DNA of 64,000 nucleotides from Nocardia terpenica (GTDB taxonomy: Bacteria > Actinomycetota > Actinomycetes > Mycobacteriales > Mycobacteriaceae): positions 496,001 through 560,000 of the forward strand of contig NZ_JABMCZ010000002.1 of the NCBI RefSeq assembly GCF_013186535.1, in the 5' to 3' direction. Under the pieces are notes generated by a model, which saw only the letters and a list, made by a program, of their open reading frames with translations, had not been told where the DNA came from and made no database searches. Shown piece by piece: positions 17,117-26,357 of the stretch. The first letter of the stretch is position 1, and each line of letters starts with the position of its first letter. Both the position numbers and the translations under genes were made by a program.

Positions 17117-18730
17117 TCAGCCCTCGGCGTTCTCGGTGCGCCAGCCCAGCAGGACCGAGCGGCCGCGCTGGGGCCGCCACGGCAGCAGCGTCGCGACGGC
17201 CACCACGCAGGCCAGCAGCGCACCGACCGCCACATAGGACGCCGACTGCGCGCCCTCCAGCGCCGCGGCCTTCATGGCGTGGATGAGGTCGGCCTTCGGC
17301 CCGGCCAGGAACGGGCTCACCGGCGTCTTCACGATCTCCAGCACGCTGATCGGCGAGTCGCGGGCGATGCTCTTCTGGTCCGGATTCATGATCGCGGCCG
17401 GAATGGCGTCGATCCGGCCGCCCACCCGGGCGGTGTACACCGAGGTCATGATCGAGCCGAGCACCGCGACGCCGAGCGTGCCGCCGACCTCGCGGGTGGT
17501 GTCGTTGACCGCCGACCCCGCCCCGGCCTGTGCCAGCGGCACCGAGCCCATGATCGACTCGGTGGCCGGGCCCTGCACCACGCCGAAGCCGATGCCGAGC
17601 AGCACCATCGAGACGACAACCGGTCCGAGATAAGGGGTTTCGACCTTCACCTGCCCGGCGATGTACATCCCGGCGGCGAGCACCAGCAGCCCCGTGATCA
17701 CCGTCGCGGTGGTTCCGACGCGCTGGGCCACCAGGGTCGCGATCGGCGCGCCGAGCCCCACGGCCGCGGCGAACGGCAGCGAGTGGATGCCGAATTCCAG
17801 TGCGCTGTACTCCTTGACGCCCTGGAAGTACTGGGTGATGAGGAACAGGAATCCGAAGGCGCAGAAGTAGGACACCGTGATCGCCAGCGCGGGCACCGAG
17901 AATCGCCGAATTCCGAACAGCCGCACATTCAGCACCGGCGAGTCGACCCGCAGCTCCCAGAGCACATACACCACCAGCAGCACCAGCGCGATGGCGTATC
18001 CGGCGATGCTGCGCGGCGCCAGCCAGCCCTGGCGGGGCGCGTCGATGATGGTCCACACCAGTGTCGTCACCGCCACCAGCGACAGCGCGATGCCGACCAG
18101 GTCCAGCCGCCCGGTGTGCTCGGCCCGCGACTCCGGAACCACGAAAAGCACCGCGGCGATGGCGATCACCGCGATCGGCACATTGATCCAGAACACCGAG
18201 TGCCAGCTGAAGTACTCCAGCAGCCAGCCGCCGGTGATCGGCCCGATGGCGACGGCGATGCCGGCCATCGCGGTCCACAGCGCGATGGCGGCGGCCCGGC
18301 CGCGCGCCTCCGGGAACAGGTTGATGATCAGCGCGAGCGTGGCCGGGAACACCGCCGCGGCGAAGACGCCCATGCCGGCGCGGGCCGCGATCACCTGCCC
18401 GAGGGTGGTCGACAGCGCGCCCGCCCCCGACATGACCGCCACGCCCGCCAGCCCGACGATCATCACCCGCCGCCGCCCGAACCGGTCGCCGAGGTGACCG
18501 AGGGCCAGCAGCAGCCCGGAGAACGCCAGCGTGAAGGCGTCGACGATCCACTGCAGCCCGCTCATGCGCGCCTGCAGCTGCACGGCCATCGAGGGCAGCG
18601 CGACATTGACCAGCGTGTTGTCCAGAACGACCAGCAGCTCCGCGAGACAGATCGCGACCAGGGCGACCACCCGCACCCGCACCGCGACCGCCACCCGGGG
18701 TCCGGACCGGTTCGTCGTTGATACCGCCAT
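17117..18730 (-). CDS. MFS drug exporter, DHA2 (14-TMS) type
   Basis: A 537-residue transporter with about fourteen hydrophobic segments. It shows the DHA2 signatures LDNTLVNVALP in helix 1 and GHLGDRFGRRR in the loop after helix 2, plus GPITGGWLLE (motif C) in helix 5. Members export drugs or metabolites by proton antiport. AGGAGG lies six bases before the ATG. It has no counterpart at this place in the M. tuberculosis order and separates phoU from pst. Substrate unknown; no regulator gene is adjacent. Confidence 0.88.
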   Translation of the reverse strand: MAVSTTNRSGPRVAVAVRVRVVALVAICLAELLVVLDNTLVNVALPSMAVQLQARMSGLQWIVDAFTLAFSGLLLALGHLGDRFGRRRVMIVGLAGVAVMSGAGALSTTLGQVIAARAGMGVFAAAVFPATLALIINLFPEARGRAAAIALWTAMAGIAVAIGPITGGWLLEYFSWHSVFWINVPIAVIAIAAVLFVVPESRAEHTGRLDLVGIALSLVAVTTLVWTIIDAPRQGWLAPRSIAGYAIALVLLVVYVLWELRVDSPVLNVRLFGIRRFSVPALAITVSYFCAFGFLFLITQYFQGVKEYSALEFGIHSLPFAAAVGLGAPIATLVAQRVGTTATVITGLLVLAAGMYIAGQVKVETPYLGPVVVSMVLLGIGFGVVQGPATESIMGSVPLAQAGAGSAVNDTTREVGGTLGVAVLGSIMTSVYTARVGGRIDAIPAAIMNPDQKSIARDSPISVLEIVKTPVSPFLAGPKADLIHAMKAAALEGAQSASYVAVGALLACVVAVATLLPWRPQRGRSVLLGWRTENAEG

Positions 18731-18840
18731 CCGACGCCTCCTGACTAGAACGATCGGTGTAGTTGCGTGGAACCGTATCTGTTACGAGAGGTTGCACACA
18801 ACCGACCGTGGTAGGAGATGGTGGAGGTGACGGTCGGAGA

Positions 18841-18863
18841 TCCCGGCCAAAAGCATGCCGGGA
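18841..18863 (+). repeat. CAAAAGC-loop hairpin element, copy 3
   Basis: TCCCGGC / GCCGGGA around CAAAAGCAT, 55 bp beyond the pstB stop. About two degraded units (CCGGGAACA..., CCGAGATC...) follow to 18900 as a decayed array. Confidence 0.85.
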
Positions 18864-18917
18864 TCAGGTGGGAGGGCAGCAGGCCGGGAACAAGAGGGAG
18901 GCGGCAGGCCGAGATCG

Positions 18918-19694
18918 TTACCCGAAGCGCCCCGAGATGTAGTCCTCGGTGGCCTTCTGGGACGGGTTGGAGAAGATCTTCTCCGTTTCGTCGATTTCGA
19001 TGAGCTTGCCGGGCTTGCCCTGGGCCTCCAGGTTGAAGAAGGCCGTCTGGTCGCTCACGCGGGCCGCCTGCTGCATGTTGTGCGTGACGATGACGATGGT
19101 GAACTCCTTCTTCAGCTCGGCGATCAGGTCCTCGATCGCGAGCGTGGAGATCGGGTCCAGTGCCGAACAGGGCTCGTCCATCAGCAGCACGTCCGGCGAC
19201 ACCGCGATGGCGCGGGCGATGCACAGGCGCTGCTGCTGGCCGCCGGACAGGCCGCCGCCCGGCTTGTCGAGCCGGTCCTTGACCTCGTTCCACAGGTTGG
19301 CCCCGCGCAGCGAGCGCTCGGCCACCTCGTCGAGCTGCTTGCGGTTGCGCACGCCCTGCAGCCGCAGCCCGGCCACCACATTGTCGCGAATCGACATGGT
19401 GGGGAACGGGTTCGGCCGCTGGAACACCATGCCGATGGTGCGCCGCACGCCGACCGGGTCGATCGTCGAGCCGTAGATGTCCTCGCCGTCGAGCAGCACC
19501 GCGCCCTCGACCCGGGCGTTCGGCGTGACCTCGTGCATGCGGTTCAGCGACCGCAGCACCGTGGACTTACCGCAGCCCGACGGCCCGATGAACGCGGTGA
19601 CGCTGCGCGGCAGGACGGTCAGCGACACGGAGGACACGGCGTGGAACCTGCCGTAGTAGATATTCAGATCTTTGACATCGATCCGCTTGGCCAT
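18918..19694 (-). CDS. pstB: Phosphate ABC transporter ATP-binding protein PstB
   Basis: A 258-residue ABC ATPase that powers phosphate uptake. Walker A is GPSGCGKST at 37-45, the Q-loop lies in VFQRPNPFPTMSI, the signature is LSGGQQQR, Walker B is VLLMDEPCSALDP, and the switch His is in THNMQQA. Last gene of the pstSCAB operon; the start is 20 bases after the pstA stop. ATG at 19694 gives the family N-terminus MAKRIDVKDLNIYYG. Confidence 0.96.
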   Translation of the reverse strand: MAKRIDVKDLNIYYGRFHAVSSVSLTVLPRSVTAFIGPSGCGKSTVLRSLNRMHEVTPNARVEGAVLLDGEDIYGSTIDPVGVRRTIGMVFQRPNPFPTMSIRDNVVAGLRLQGVRNRKQLDEVAERSLRGANLWNEVKDRLDKPGGGLSGGQQQRLCIARAIAVSPDVLLMDEPCSALDPISTLAIEDLIAELKKEFTIVIVTHNMQQAARVSDQTAFFNLEAQGKPGKLIEIDETEKIFSNPSQKATEDYISGRFG

Positions 19695-19713
19695 ATCGAA
19701 TTCCGTTCCGCTG

Positions 19714-20616
19714 CTATCGGTTCCGCGTGAGCAGCTTGTTGACGACCGCCGCCCCGACATACAGCAGCGCGATGATCAGGATCAGCGTCAGCGAGGCGCC
19801 CCACACCCGCATGCGACCGGCGGGCTCGGGGTTGGCCAGCTCCTGATAGATCAGCAGCGGCAGCGAGGCCATATTGCCGTTGAAGACATCGAAGTTGATC
19901 GACCGCGAGTAGCCGACCAGCACCAGCACCGGCGCGGTCTCGCCCATGATGCGGGCGAGCGCCAGCAGCATGCCGCTGATCATGCCGGGCAGCGCGGTGG
20001 GAACCACGATGCGCAGGATGGTCTTCCACTTCGGGATGCCGAGGGCGTAGGACGCCTCCCGCAGTTCGTCGGGCACCAGTTTCAGCATTTCCTCGGTGCT
20101 GCGCACCACCACCGGCAGCATGAGCAGCACCAGCGCCAGCGACACCGCGAACGCGCTCTGCGGGAACCCGAAGGTCGCGATCCAGAACGCGAAGATGAAC
20201 ATGGCCGCGACGATCGAGGGCACACCGGCCAGGATGTCGACCATGAACGTGGTGGTCCGGGCCAGCCGACCGCGGCCGTACTCGACCAGATAGATCGCGG
20301 CCATGATGCCCAGCGGCACCGCGATCACGGCGGCCACCGCCGACTGCACGATGGTGCCGTAGATGGCGTGGTACACACCGCCCGCGTACTGCTCGGGCAG
20401 CACGCCCTTCTGCGAGTTGGTCCACCAGCCGTTGCGGGTGATCGCGTGGAAACCCTTGCTGACGACCAGGATCACCACCCAGCCCAGCGGCACCATGGCG
20501 ATGCCGAAGCACAACCACATCACCGCGGTGGCGATGCCGTTGCGGACGCGGCGGCCCCTGCTCACCTGCCGGAACGCCGGCGCCTTGATCGGCCGATCGA
20601 AAGTCGTTGTGGCCAT
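19714..20616 (-). CDS. pstA: Phosphate ABC transporter permease PstA
   Basis: A 300-residue permease with six hydrophobic segments and the coupling-helix block EASYALGIPKWKTILRIVVP. The ATG at 20616 overlaps the last base of the pstC stop (TGATG), so translation is coupled. It pairs with PstC to form the phosphate channel. Confidence 0.94.
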   Translation of the reverse strand: MATTTFDRPIKAPAFRQVSRGRRVRNGIATAVMWLCFGIAMVPLGWVVILVVSKGFHAITRNGWWTNSQKGVLPEQYAGGVYHAIYGTIVQSAVAAVIAVPLGIMAAIYLVEYGRGRLARTTTFMVDILAGVPSIVAAMFIFAFWIATFGFPQSAFAVSLALVLLMLPVVVRSTEEMLKLVPDELREASYALGIPKWKTILRIVVPTALPGMISGMLLALARIMGETAPVLVLVGYSRSINFDVFNGNMASLPLLIYQELANPEPAGRMRVWGASLTLILIIALLYVGAAVVNKLLTRNR

Positions 20617-21638
20617 CACCCGTTCACCTTCCCGCCCGCGGCGAGCCGAGCCAGCGCGTTGACCACGAAGGTCAGCGCGAACAGAACGAAACCGGCCGCG
20701 ATGTAGGCGCCCGTCTTCAGCGGCTCGCTGAATTCCGAATACGCGGAGGCGATCTTGGAGGCGAAGGTGTAACCGCCGTCGAACAGCGACCAGTGCCCGG
20801 CCTGCGCGGAGGTGCGCAGCACGATCAGGACCGCGATGGTCTCACCGAGCGCGCGGCCGAGGCCGAGCATGGAACCGGCGATCACACCGCTGCGGCCGTA
20901 GGGCAGCACGGTCATCCGCACCACCTCCCACTTGGTGGCGCCCAGCGCCTGCGCCGCCTCGATGTGCGGGCGCGGCGTCAGCGAGAACACCTCGCGGCTG
21001 ACGGAGGTGATGATCGGCAGGATCATCACCGCCAGCACCACACCGGCGGTGAAAATGGTGCCGCCACCGGCGATCGACACATTGCCGTTCTGGAACAGGA
21101 ACAACCAGCTCAGATTGGTATTGAGGAACCGCTCGAAGGGCTCCAGCCGCTGCGCCAGCACCAGCACACCCCAGAGACCGAACACGATCGAAGGCACCGC
21201 CGCCAGCAGATCGACCAGGATCGAGAACGGCCGGGCCAGCACCTTCGGCGCGTACTGCGTCAGGAACAGCGCGATGCCGACACCGATCGGTACCGCGATG
21301 ACCAGGGCGAACAGCGAGCTCAACACCGTGACCATGAACAGGTCGCGAATACCGAAGCGCAGGTTGTGCGCATCGGTGGTGTTGAACTGGGTGCTGGTGA
21401 AGAAGTTCACCTCGTTCGCCCGGATCGAGGGCACCGCCCGGATCAGGAGGAACACCGCGATGAGCGCGATGGCCGCGACGATCGTCGCGCCGGCCGCCGT
21501 GGCCAGCGACCGGAAGACGACTTCCGGTGTCCTGCTGTGACGGCGACCGGTGGGTACGGCCGGTTCGAGGGCTGGTTCGCTGGACATGGGGGCAGTATCT
21601 CCCTGCGGAAGTGCAGAGACTTCGTCGTGCACGGTCAT
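20616..21638 (-). CDS. pstC: Phosphate ABC transporter permease PstC
   Basis: A 340-residue permease with a hydrophilic N-terminus of about 45 residues, six hydrophobic segments and the coupling block AAQALGATKWEVVRMTVLP. The periplasmic loop FFTSTQFNT is typical. Start uncertain: ATG 21638 is 15 bases after the pstS stop without a clear ribosome site, while ATG 21587 has AGGGAG eleven bases upstream and would give 323 residues. Confidence 0.93.
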   Translation of the reverse strand: MTVHDEVSALPQGDTAPMSSEPALEPAVPTGRRHSRTPEVVFRSLATAAGATIVAAIALIAVFLLIRAVPSIRANEVNFFTSTQFNTTDAHNLRFGIRDLFMVTVLSSLFALVIAVPIGVGIALFLTQYAPKVLARPFSILVDLLAAVPSIVFGLWGVLVLAQRLEPFERFLNTNLSWLFLFQNGNVSIAGGGTIFTAGVVLAVMILPIITSVSREVFSLTPRPHIEAAQALGATKWEVVRMTVLPYGRSGVIAGSMLGLGRALGETIAVLIVLRTSAQAGHWSLFDGGYTFASKIASAYSEFSEPLKTGAYIAAGFVLFALTFVVNALARLAAGGKVNG

Positions 21639-21652
21639 GGGATGGCGGTCGA

Positions 21653-22774
21653 TCAGGAGATCGCGTTGATGGCGGCGGTCAGCTTGGCCTTGAAGGTGTC
21701 CGGGATCGGGATGTAACCGGCCTGGTCCAGACCGTTCTGACCGTTGGTGGTCGCCGAGGTCAGGAACGCCTTGACGGCCTTGGCCGTATCGGCGTCGCTG
21801 TAGTGGGAGCAGACCACCTCGTAGGTGGCGAGCATGATCGGGTAGGCGCCCGGGTCCGACGGGTTGTAGAAGGAGTTGGTGTCGAGCACCAGGTCGTTGC
21901 CCTTGCCGGTGACGGCCACGCCCGCGACGGCCTTCTGCGCGGCCTCTACGGTCAGTTCGACCGGCTTGACGGCCTTGTCGGTGAGGATGCGGGCCATCTT
22001 CAGGTTCTGCGACTTCGCGAACGACCACTCGTTGTAGGTGATGGCGCCCTTGGTGTTGTTGATCGCGGCCGAGGTGCCCTCGTTGCCCTTGGCGCCCTCG
22101 CCGACGCCGCCGGCGAAGGTCTTGCCCGCGCCCTTGGTCCACGCGCCCTTCGAGGCCGCGCCCAGGTAGCGCTGGAAGTTGTCGGTGGTGCCGGACTCGT
22201 CGCTGCGGAACAGCACCGAGATCTTCAGATCGGGCAGCTTGTCGGCCTCATTGCTGTTGAGCGCCTTGACCTGCGGGTCGTTCCAGTTGGTGATCTGGCC
22301 GCTGAAGATCTTGGCGGCGGTCGGGCCGTCGAGCACCAGGTCGCTGATGCCGTCGAGGTTGTAGGTGATCGCGATCGGGCCGAACACGGTGGGTAGGTTC
22401 CAGGCGGGCGATCCGCAGCGCGCGGCGGCCTTGTCCGGCTCGCCCTTCGCCGGGTCGAGCGCGGAGTCGGAGCCGCCGAAATCGGTCTGGCCGCCGACGA
22501 ATTCGTTCACCCCGGCGCCGGAGCCGCTGGAGGTGTAGTCCAGCTTGAAGCCGTCGCAGTTCTGCTCGTAGGCGGCGATGAAGCGGTCCATCGCGTTCTT
22601 CTGCGCGGACGAACCGCTGGCCTTGAGGGCCTTCTTGCCGCCGCAGGCGACGTTCGTGTTGGTGGCGGTGTTACCCGTCTGAGCCGAATTGTTGTCGCTA
22701 CCACAGGCCGACAGGGTCAGGGCACCGGTCGCGGCCAGCACACCGAGAAGGGCGGTGCTGCGCTTGAGATTCAC
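21653..22774 (-). CDS. pstS: Phosphate-binding lipoprotein PstS
   Basis: A 373-residue lipoprotein: signal peptide with lipobox LSAC and lipidated Cys24, then a phosphate-binding fold with the ligand loops ASGSSAQ near residue 53, SGSGAG, DFGGSDSAL, and RSDESGTTDNF. It captures phosphate for PstCAB. GGAGGAA lies nine bases upstream of the ATG. First gene of the operon, with a PHO box about 150 bp upstream. Confidence 0.95.
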   Translation of the reverse strand: MNLKRSTALLGVLAATGALTLSACGSDNNSAQTGNTATNTNVACGGKKALKASGSSAQKNAMDRFIAAYEQNCDGFKLDYTSSGSGAGVNEFVGGQTDFGGSDSALDPAKGEPDKAAARCGSPAWNLPTVFGPIAITYNLDGISDLVLDGPTAAKIFSGQITNWNDPQVKALNSNEADKLPDLKISVLFRSDESGTTDNFQRYLGAASKGAWTKGAGKTFAGGVGEGAKGNEGTSAAINNTKGAITYNEWSFAKSQNLKMARILTDKAVKPVELTVEAAQKAVAGVAVTGKGNDLVLDTNSFYNPSDPGAYPIMLATYEVVCSHYSDADTAKAVKAFLTSATTNGQNGLDQAGYIPIPDTFKAKLTAAINAIS

Positions 22775-22888
22775 CTATTCCTCCGGGAATCGCTTCGTAC
22801 ACGCCCGATCCCTCAACGATCGGACGGGTGCTGTGGTGCCCGTTCGCAGAGAACTTGCGCACCAGGCAACGGAGTGCTGCCCATACGT

Positions 22889-22894
22889 AACGTA
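22889..22894 (-). promoter_or_regulatory. Possible -10 of the pst promoter
   Basis: TACGTT on the minus strand, 27 bases downstream of the PHO box; its position suits activation by PhoP from the box. No good -35 is seen, as is common for PhoP-dependent promoters. Confidence 0.35.
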
Positions 22895-22921
22895 GGTTCG
22901 GCCGATGGACAGATGGACCAG

Positions 22922-22943
22922 GGAAGGTGAACGGCAGGTGAAC
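22922..22943 (-). promoter_or_regulatory. PHO box (two 11-bp direct repeats)
   Basis: On the minus strand GTTCACCTGCC is followed directly by GTTCACCTTCC. This is the PhoP direct-repeat unit known from Streptomyces and related actinobacteria, placed upstream of pstS. Confidence 0.85.
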
Positions 22944-23032
22944 ACCCCGGCGCGATTGCGCTGTGTGAGTGTGACATTTGCCGCAAAGTTACTACCGAAC
23001 CGCGCGGTCTTTCCGAACGGGACATTCCCGGC

Positions 23033-23947
23033 CTACTCGGAACCCCGTGCGGCATAGGCGGCGTCGATGTGGGCGGGCTCGAATCCCAGCCGGGTGTAGG
23101 TGTGCACCGCGGCGGTGTTGTCGGCCTCGGTGTAGAGCAGCACCTCGCCGAGACCGCGCCCGCGCAGGTACCGCAGTCCCGCCAGCGTGAGCAGGCGGCC
23201 GAGGCCGCGGCCCTGGGCGGCCGGATCAATACCGACCACATAGACCTCGCCGACCGGCGGGTCCTCGTCGTAATGCACCTTCGTCCAATGGAATCCCAGA
23301 ATTCGCTCCGGGTCGGCCGGATCGGCGGCGATGAACAGCCCCGCCGGATCGAACCAGGACGAGTCGCGGCGCACCGCGATATCGGCCTCGGTCCAGCCGC
23401 CCTGTTCCGGATGCCAGGAGAAGGCGGCGTTGTTCACGCGCAGCACCTCGGCGTCGTCGGACGGCCCGGCGTAGGTGCGCAGGACGAGATCGCCCGGCAC
23501 CTCGAGCTCGGGTAGCTCGGGAGTTGCCAGAGATCGCTTCATCTGCCAGAGTTCGCGCGCCATCGTCAACCCCAGGCGACCGGCGACGGCCCGTGCGGGA
23601 GCCAGATTGCCGTGCGCCCAGACCCGGGCGCCGCGGCCGCCCGCGGTGAGGGCGGCGCTGACCAGCGTGGCGCCGATGCCGCGCCCGCGCGCCCGCGGGT
23701 CGACCACCGCCTCCGCCATGGCCGGGTGATCCCCGTGCGCCGGAACGAGATTCGCGTAGCCGACCACCTCGCCGTCGCGCAGCACCGGCAGGTGCCGTGC
23801 GGCCGACGGCGCGGTCAGCGACAGCACCGCCTGCTCGGAGATCGGGGCGACCCCGTCGGCGCGGGTCGCCCGCTCCAGCAGGGCCGAAATATCCTGTGCG
23901 AGTGCGGGTGCGACCGTCTCGGACCACCCGGACAGCGGTCGGGTCAC
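23033..23947 (-). CDS. mshD: Mycothiol synthase
   Basis: A 304-residue protein of two GNAT domains. It acetylates Cys-GlcN-Ins with acetyl-CoA, the last step of mycothiol synthesis. Acetyl-CoA loops are seen in both halves: RGRGIGATL near residue 88 and QGRGLGRLL near 245. The C-terminal active half ends EADNTAAVHTYTRLGFE. The GTG start overlaps the glnR stop (GTGA), so the two are co-translated, as in the Rv0818-Rv0819 pair. Confidence 0.93.
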   Translation of the reverse strand: MTRPLSGWSETVAPALAQDISALLERATRADGVAPISEQAVLSLTAPSAARHLPVLRDGEVVGYANLVPAHGDHPAMAEAVVDPRARGRGIGATLVSAALTAGGRGARVWAHGNLAPARAVAGRLGLTMARELWQMKRSLATPELPELEVPGDLVLRTYAGPSDDAEVLRVNNAAFSWHPEQGGWTEADIAVRRDSSWFDPAGLFIAADPADPERILGFHWTKVHYDEDPPVGEVYVVGIDPAAQGRGLGRLLTLAGLRYLRGRGLGEVLLYTEADNTAAVHTYTRLGFEPAHIDAAYAARGSE

Positions 23948-24711
23948 GAGGCCGACCCGCCCGCCGGGGTCAGGTGCGCATCGTCGCTGCCGTCGCTGTC
24001 CTCCTCGGCGGCGGCCGCGGGCTGGTCGCCCTTCCCGCTGCCGCGGGCCGGGCGCACCGCCTTGTAGCCGACGTTGCGCACGGTGCCGATCAGCGACTCG
24101 TACTCGGTGCCGAGCTTGGCGCGCAACCGCCGTACGTGCACGTCCACGGTGCGGGTGCCGCCGAAGAAGTCGTAGCCCCACACCTCCTGGAGCAGTTGCG
24201 CGCGGGTGAACACCCGACCGGCGTGCTGCGCGAGGTACTTCAGCAGTTCGAATTCCTTGTAGGTGAGGTCGAGCGGGCGGCCGCGCAGCCGGGCGGTGTA
24301 GGTGCCCTCGTCGATCACCAGCTCGCCGAGCGTGATCTTGCCGGAGCTCTCCGGGCTGGCGGCGCCGCCGTTGCGCGCCACCAGCAGTCGCAGCCGCGCG
24401 TCTAGTTCGGCGGGACCGGTGCCGGGCAGCAGGATGTCGTCCAGGCCCCAGTCGGCGTTGACCGCCACCAGGCCGCCCTCGGTGAGCACCGCGACCACGG
24501 GCACCGACGAACCGGTGCTGCCGAGCAGTCGGCACAGTCCGCGGGCGGCGGCCAGATCGGTGCGCGCGTCCACCAGTGCCACGTCCGCGGTCCCGGCCTC
24601 CAGCAGCGAGGCCACCTCGGTCGGCGCGGGGCGGACATGATGCGGCAGCAGCGCCAGCGACGGCAGGACCGACTCCGGGTCGGGGTCGGAGGTCAGCAGG
24701 AGCAGCTCCAC
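23944..24711 (-). CDS. glnR: GlnR-like orphan response regulator (Rv0818 type)
   Basis: A 255-residue OmpR-type regulator, exactly the length of Rv0818. The receiver-like domain (1-120) keeps an Asp in LVDARTDL, and the winged-helix domain (about 140-235) is strongly conserved: YKEFELLKYLAQHAGRVFTR and GGTRTVDVHVRRLRAKLG. GlnR homologues control nitrogen assimilation genes without a partner kinase. GTG at 24711 follows GGGAGGAGA by four bases. An Ala/Asp/Gly-rich tail follows residue 230. Confidence 0.9.
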   Translation of the reverse strand: MELLLLTSDPDPESVLPSLALLPHHVRPAPTEVASLLEAGTADVALVDARTDLAAARGLCRLLGSTGSSVPVVAVLTEGGLVAVNADWGLDDILLPGTGPAELDARLRLLVARNGGAASPESSGKITLGELVIDEGTYTARLRGRPLDLTYKEFELLKYLAQHAGRVFTRAQLLQEVWGYDFFGGTRTVDVHVRRLRAKLGTEYESLIGTVRNVGYKAVRPARGSGKGDQPAAAAEEDSDGSDDAHLTPAGGSAS

Positions 24712-24955
24712 AAGCTCTCCTCCCAATCTGGCATGTCCGCGGCAACCTCGGTGTCTTTCGCGATTCCATGCAAATCCGCACAGGTAATTCGTGCCTACAG
24801 TAGCGCGTCGGACTGCACGATCATGCAATCCAGGCAACCAGCGCATTCGTGCCTCGCCCGCGCATCCGGTTCCGTCCGACCCGATCGCGCCGACGTACGA
24901 ACCGATATCGTGCCTTCATGCTCTGTTCACCCCGGAAATGCGAGGACCGCTCCTA

Positions 24956-25765
24956 ATGCGCAAGGTCGTGCTCGGGATACTGCTCGTGGTGGCGCTCGCC
25001 GTGGTGACGGATTTCACTGTCGCCGCGTACTCCGAGTACCGGGTGTCGCGGGCGCTGCGGGCCGGGGGCGAGCTGAGCGCCGATCCGTCGGTGACCATCC
25101 GGGAACAGATCGGCTCCCCGTTCCTGCTGCAGGCGATGCGCGGGAACTTCCGCGATGTCGAGATCCGGGCGCAGGTGAACCGGCCCGACATTCCGGGCGA
25201 GATCGTGGTCGAGGCGTCGTTGGGCGGCGTCCAGCTGCACATGGGCGACCTGGTCGACGCGAATATGGCTGTGGTGCCGGTGGATCGGGTGTCCGGGCGG
25301 ATGTGGATCGACGGCCGGGCGCTGACGCGCATCTTCGATATCAAGGACCTCTCGCTGACCGGACCGGCCGCCGACAAGTCCGATGGCACCGGCGGTTCCG
25401 GCGGCACCGGCATGACCACCCGCGGCGCCTACATCCTGACCGGCACCATTCCGCTGGGGCCGGAGCCGCGCAGCAGGGAGCGGGTCAGCGTGAAGGTGAA
25501 TCTGCTGCTCGACGGCGACCAGATCCGCATCGTCGCCACGGATCTCTATCGTGGAGAGGGTGACACGTCCTCGGCCAACTCCGCGCTGCTGAGCCCGGAT
25601 CTGGACAAGGACGCGGTGCTGGCGCGGTTCACCCGCACCATCGACACCAGGGACCTGCCCTTCGGGGTGCATCCCACCCAGGTCCAGGCCCGCGGCGGAC
25701 AGATCGTCGTCGAGGGCGAAGGGGAGAACATGACGATCGATATGGACAGGTTTGCCCGACCATGA
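24956..25765 (+). CDS. lmeA: Lipomannan elongation factor LmeA (DUF2993)
   Basis: A 269-residue protein with one N-terminal hydrophobic segment (about 4-24), a signal anchor or signal peptide, then a DUF2993 domain. The M. tuberculosis homologue Rv0817c is the periplasmic factor LmeA needed for lipomannan mannose-chain maintenance. A Gly/Ser/Thr-rich insert lies near residue 145. ATG 24956 is preceded by GAGGA; ATG 24938 in frame is an alternative giving six more residues. Overlaps thiX by four bases. Confidence 0.85.
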   Translation: MRKVVLGILLVVALAVVTDFTVAAYSEYRVSRALRAGGELSADPSVTIREQIGSPFLLQAMRGNFRDVEIRAQVNRPDIPGEIVVEASLGGVQLHMGDLVDANMAVVPVDRVSGRMWIDGRALTRIFDIKDLSLTGPAADKSDGTGGSGGTGMTTRGAYILTGTIPLGPEPRSRERVSVKVNLLLDGDQIRIVATDLYRGEGDTSSANSALLSPDLDKDAVLARFTRTIDTRDLPFGVHPTQVQARGGQIVVEGEGENMTIDMDRFARP

Positions 25766-26211
25766 CCGCATTGCTGATTCTGGCCGTCGTGCTGGTGGCC
25801 GCGCTCGCGGTGGGGGTGCTGGTGCGCCGCCGCGAGGGCGCGGTGCGCAATGCCTCCACCCCCGCGCTCGGCGCGGGCCCGCGCGCGGAGCTGCTGGCCG
25901 CGGTCGGCGTGACCGGCAATGTCCCTGCGGTCGTGCACTTCTCGGCCGAATGGTGCGGCCCGTGCGCCGCGGTGCGCCGGGTGGTCGCCGGAGTGGTCGC
26001 CGATCTGGCCGCCACCCCGCAGCCGCCGCTGGACGTGGAGGTCGACATCGACGCCCAGCCCGCGCTGGCCCGCGAACTGAACGTGCTCTCGCTGCCGACC
26101 ACCTTCGTCTTCGATGCCCGCGGCCGGGAGCGATTCCGCATCTCCGGCGTGCCGAAGGCCGCTGACCTGCGCAGCGCCGTCAGCCCGCTGACCATGCTCG
26201 ATGCCGCTTAG
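25762..26211 (+). CDS. thiX: Membrane-anchored thioredoxin (ThiX/Rv0816c-like)
   Basis: A 149-residue protein with a hydrophobic N-terminus (2-20) and a thioredoxin fold from about residue 40. The active site is WCGPC at 64-68 and the cis-proline loop is LSLPTT. It probably acts as a thiol reductant at or outside the membrane. The ATGA overlap couples it to lmeA. Confidence 0.85.
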   Translation: MTALLILAVVLVAALAVGVLVRRREGAVRNASTPALGAGPRAELLAAVGVTGNVPAVVHFSAEWCGPCAAVRRVVAGVVADLAATPQPPLDVEVDIDAQPALARELNVLSLPTTFVFDARGRERFRISGVPKAADLRSAVSPLTMLDAA

Positions 26212-26257
26212 TGAGCCGGGTTACCAACCCCGGGTCCAATTTCCGCCGCGAAGCGGG

Positions 26258-26263
26258 TAAACT
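26258..26263 (+). promoter_or_regulatory. -10 element for a leaderless transcript
   Basis: TAAACT ends seven bases before the GTG at 26271, placing the transcription start on or next to the start codon. Confidence 0.6.
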
Positions 26264-26270
26264 GCTCTTC

Positions 26271-26357
26271 GTGCAATCCCGCCGAGAGCTCATGCTCACC
26301 CGACGCCGCACGGTAGATCTGTGTCGGCTCGGCGGTTGCTGCTGTCTGTGCATCTAG
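26271..26357 (+). CDS. Polycysteine leader peptide (cysteine attenuator)
   Basis: A 28-codon reading frame, MQSRRELMLTRRRTVDLCRL then GGCCCLCI, with five cysteines in the last eleven residues and a CCC run. In mycobacteria such leaderless polycysteine short frames attenuate sulfur operons: ribosomes stall on the Cys codons when charged Cys-tRNA is short. It begins at GTG 26271 right behind a -10 element; ATG 26292 is an internal alternative (21 residues). A hairpin follows the stop at once, and DUF4395 and a sulfurtransferase gene lie downstream, fitting cysteine control. Confidence 0.75.
   Translation: MQSRRELMLTRRRTVDLCRLGGCCCLCI

Noticed and set aside
18731..18840. Possible TetR operator upstream of the MFS exporter
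   Set aside because: ACGATCGGT-like bases were considered, but no clear palindrome of useful length is present and no regulator gene is adjacent.
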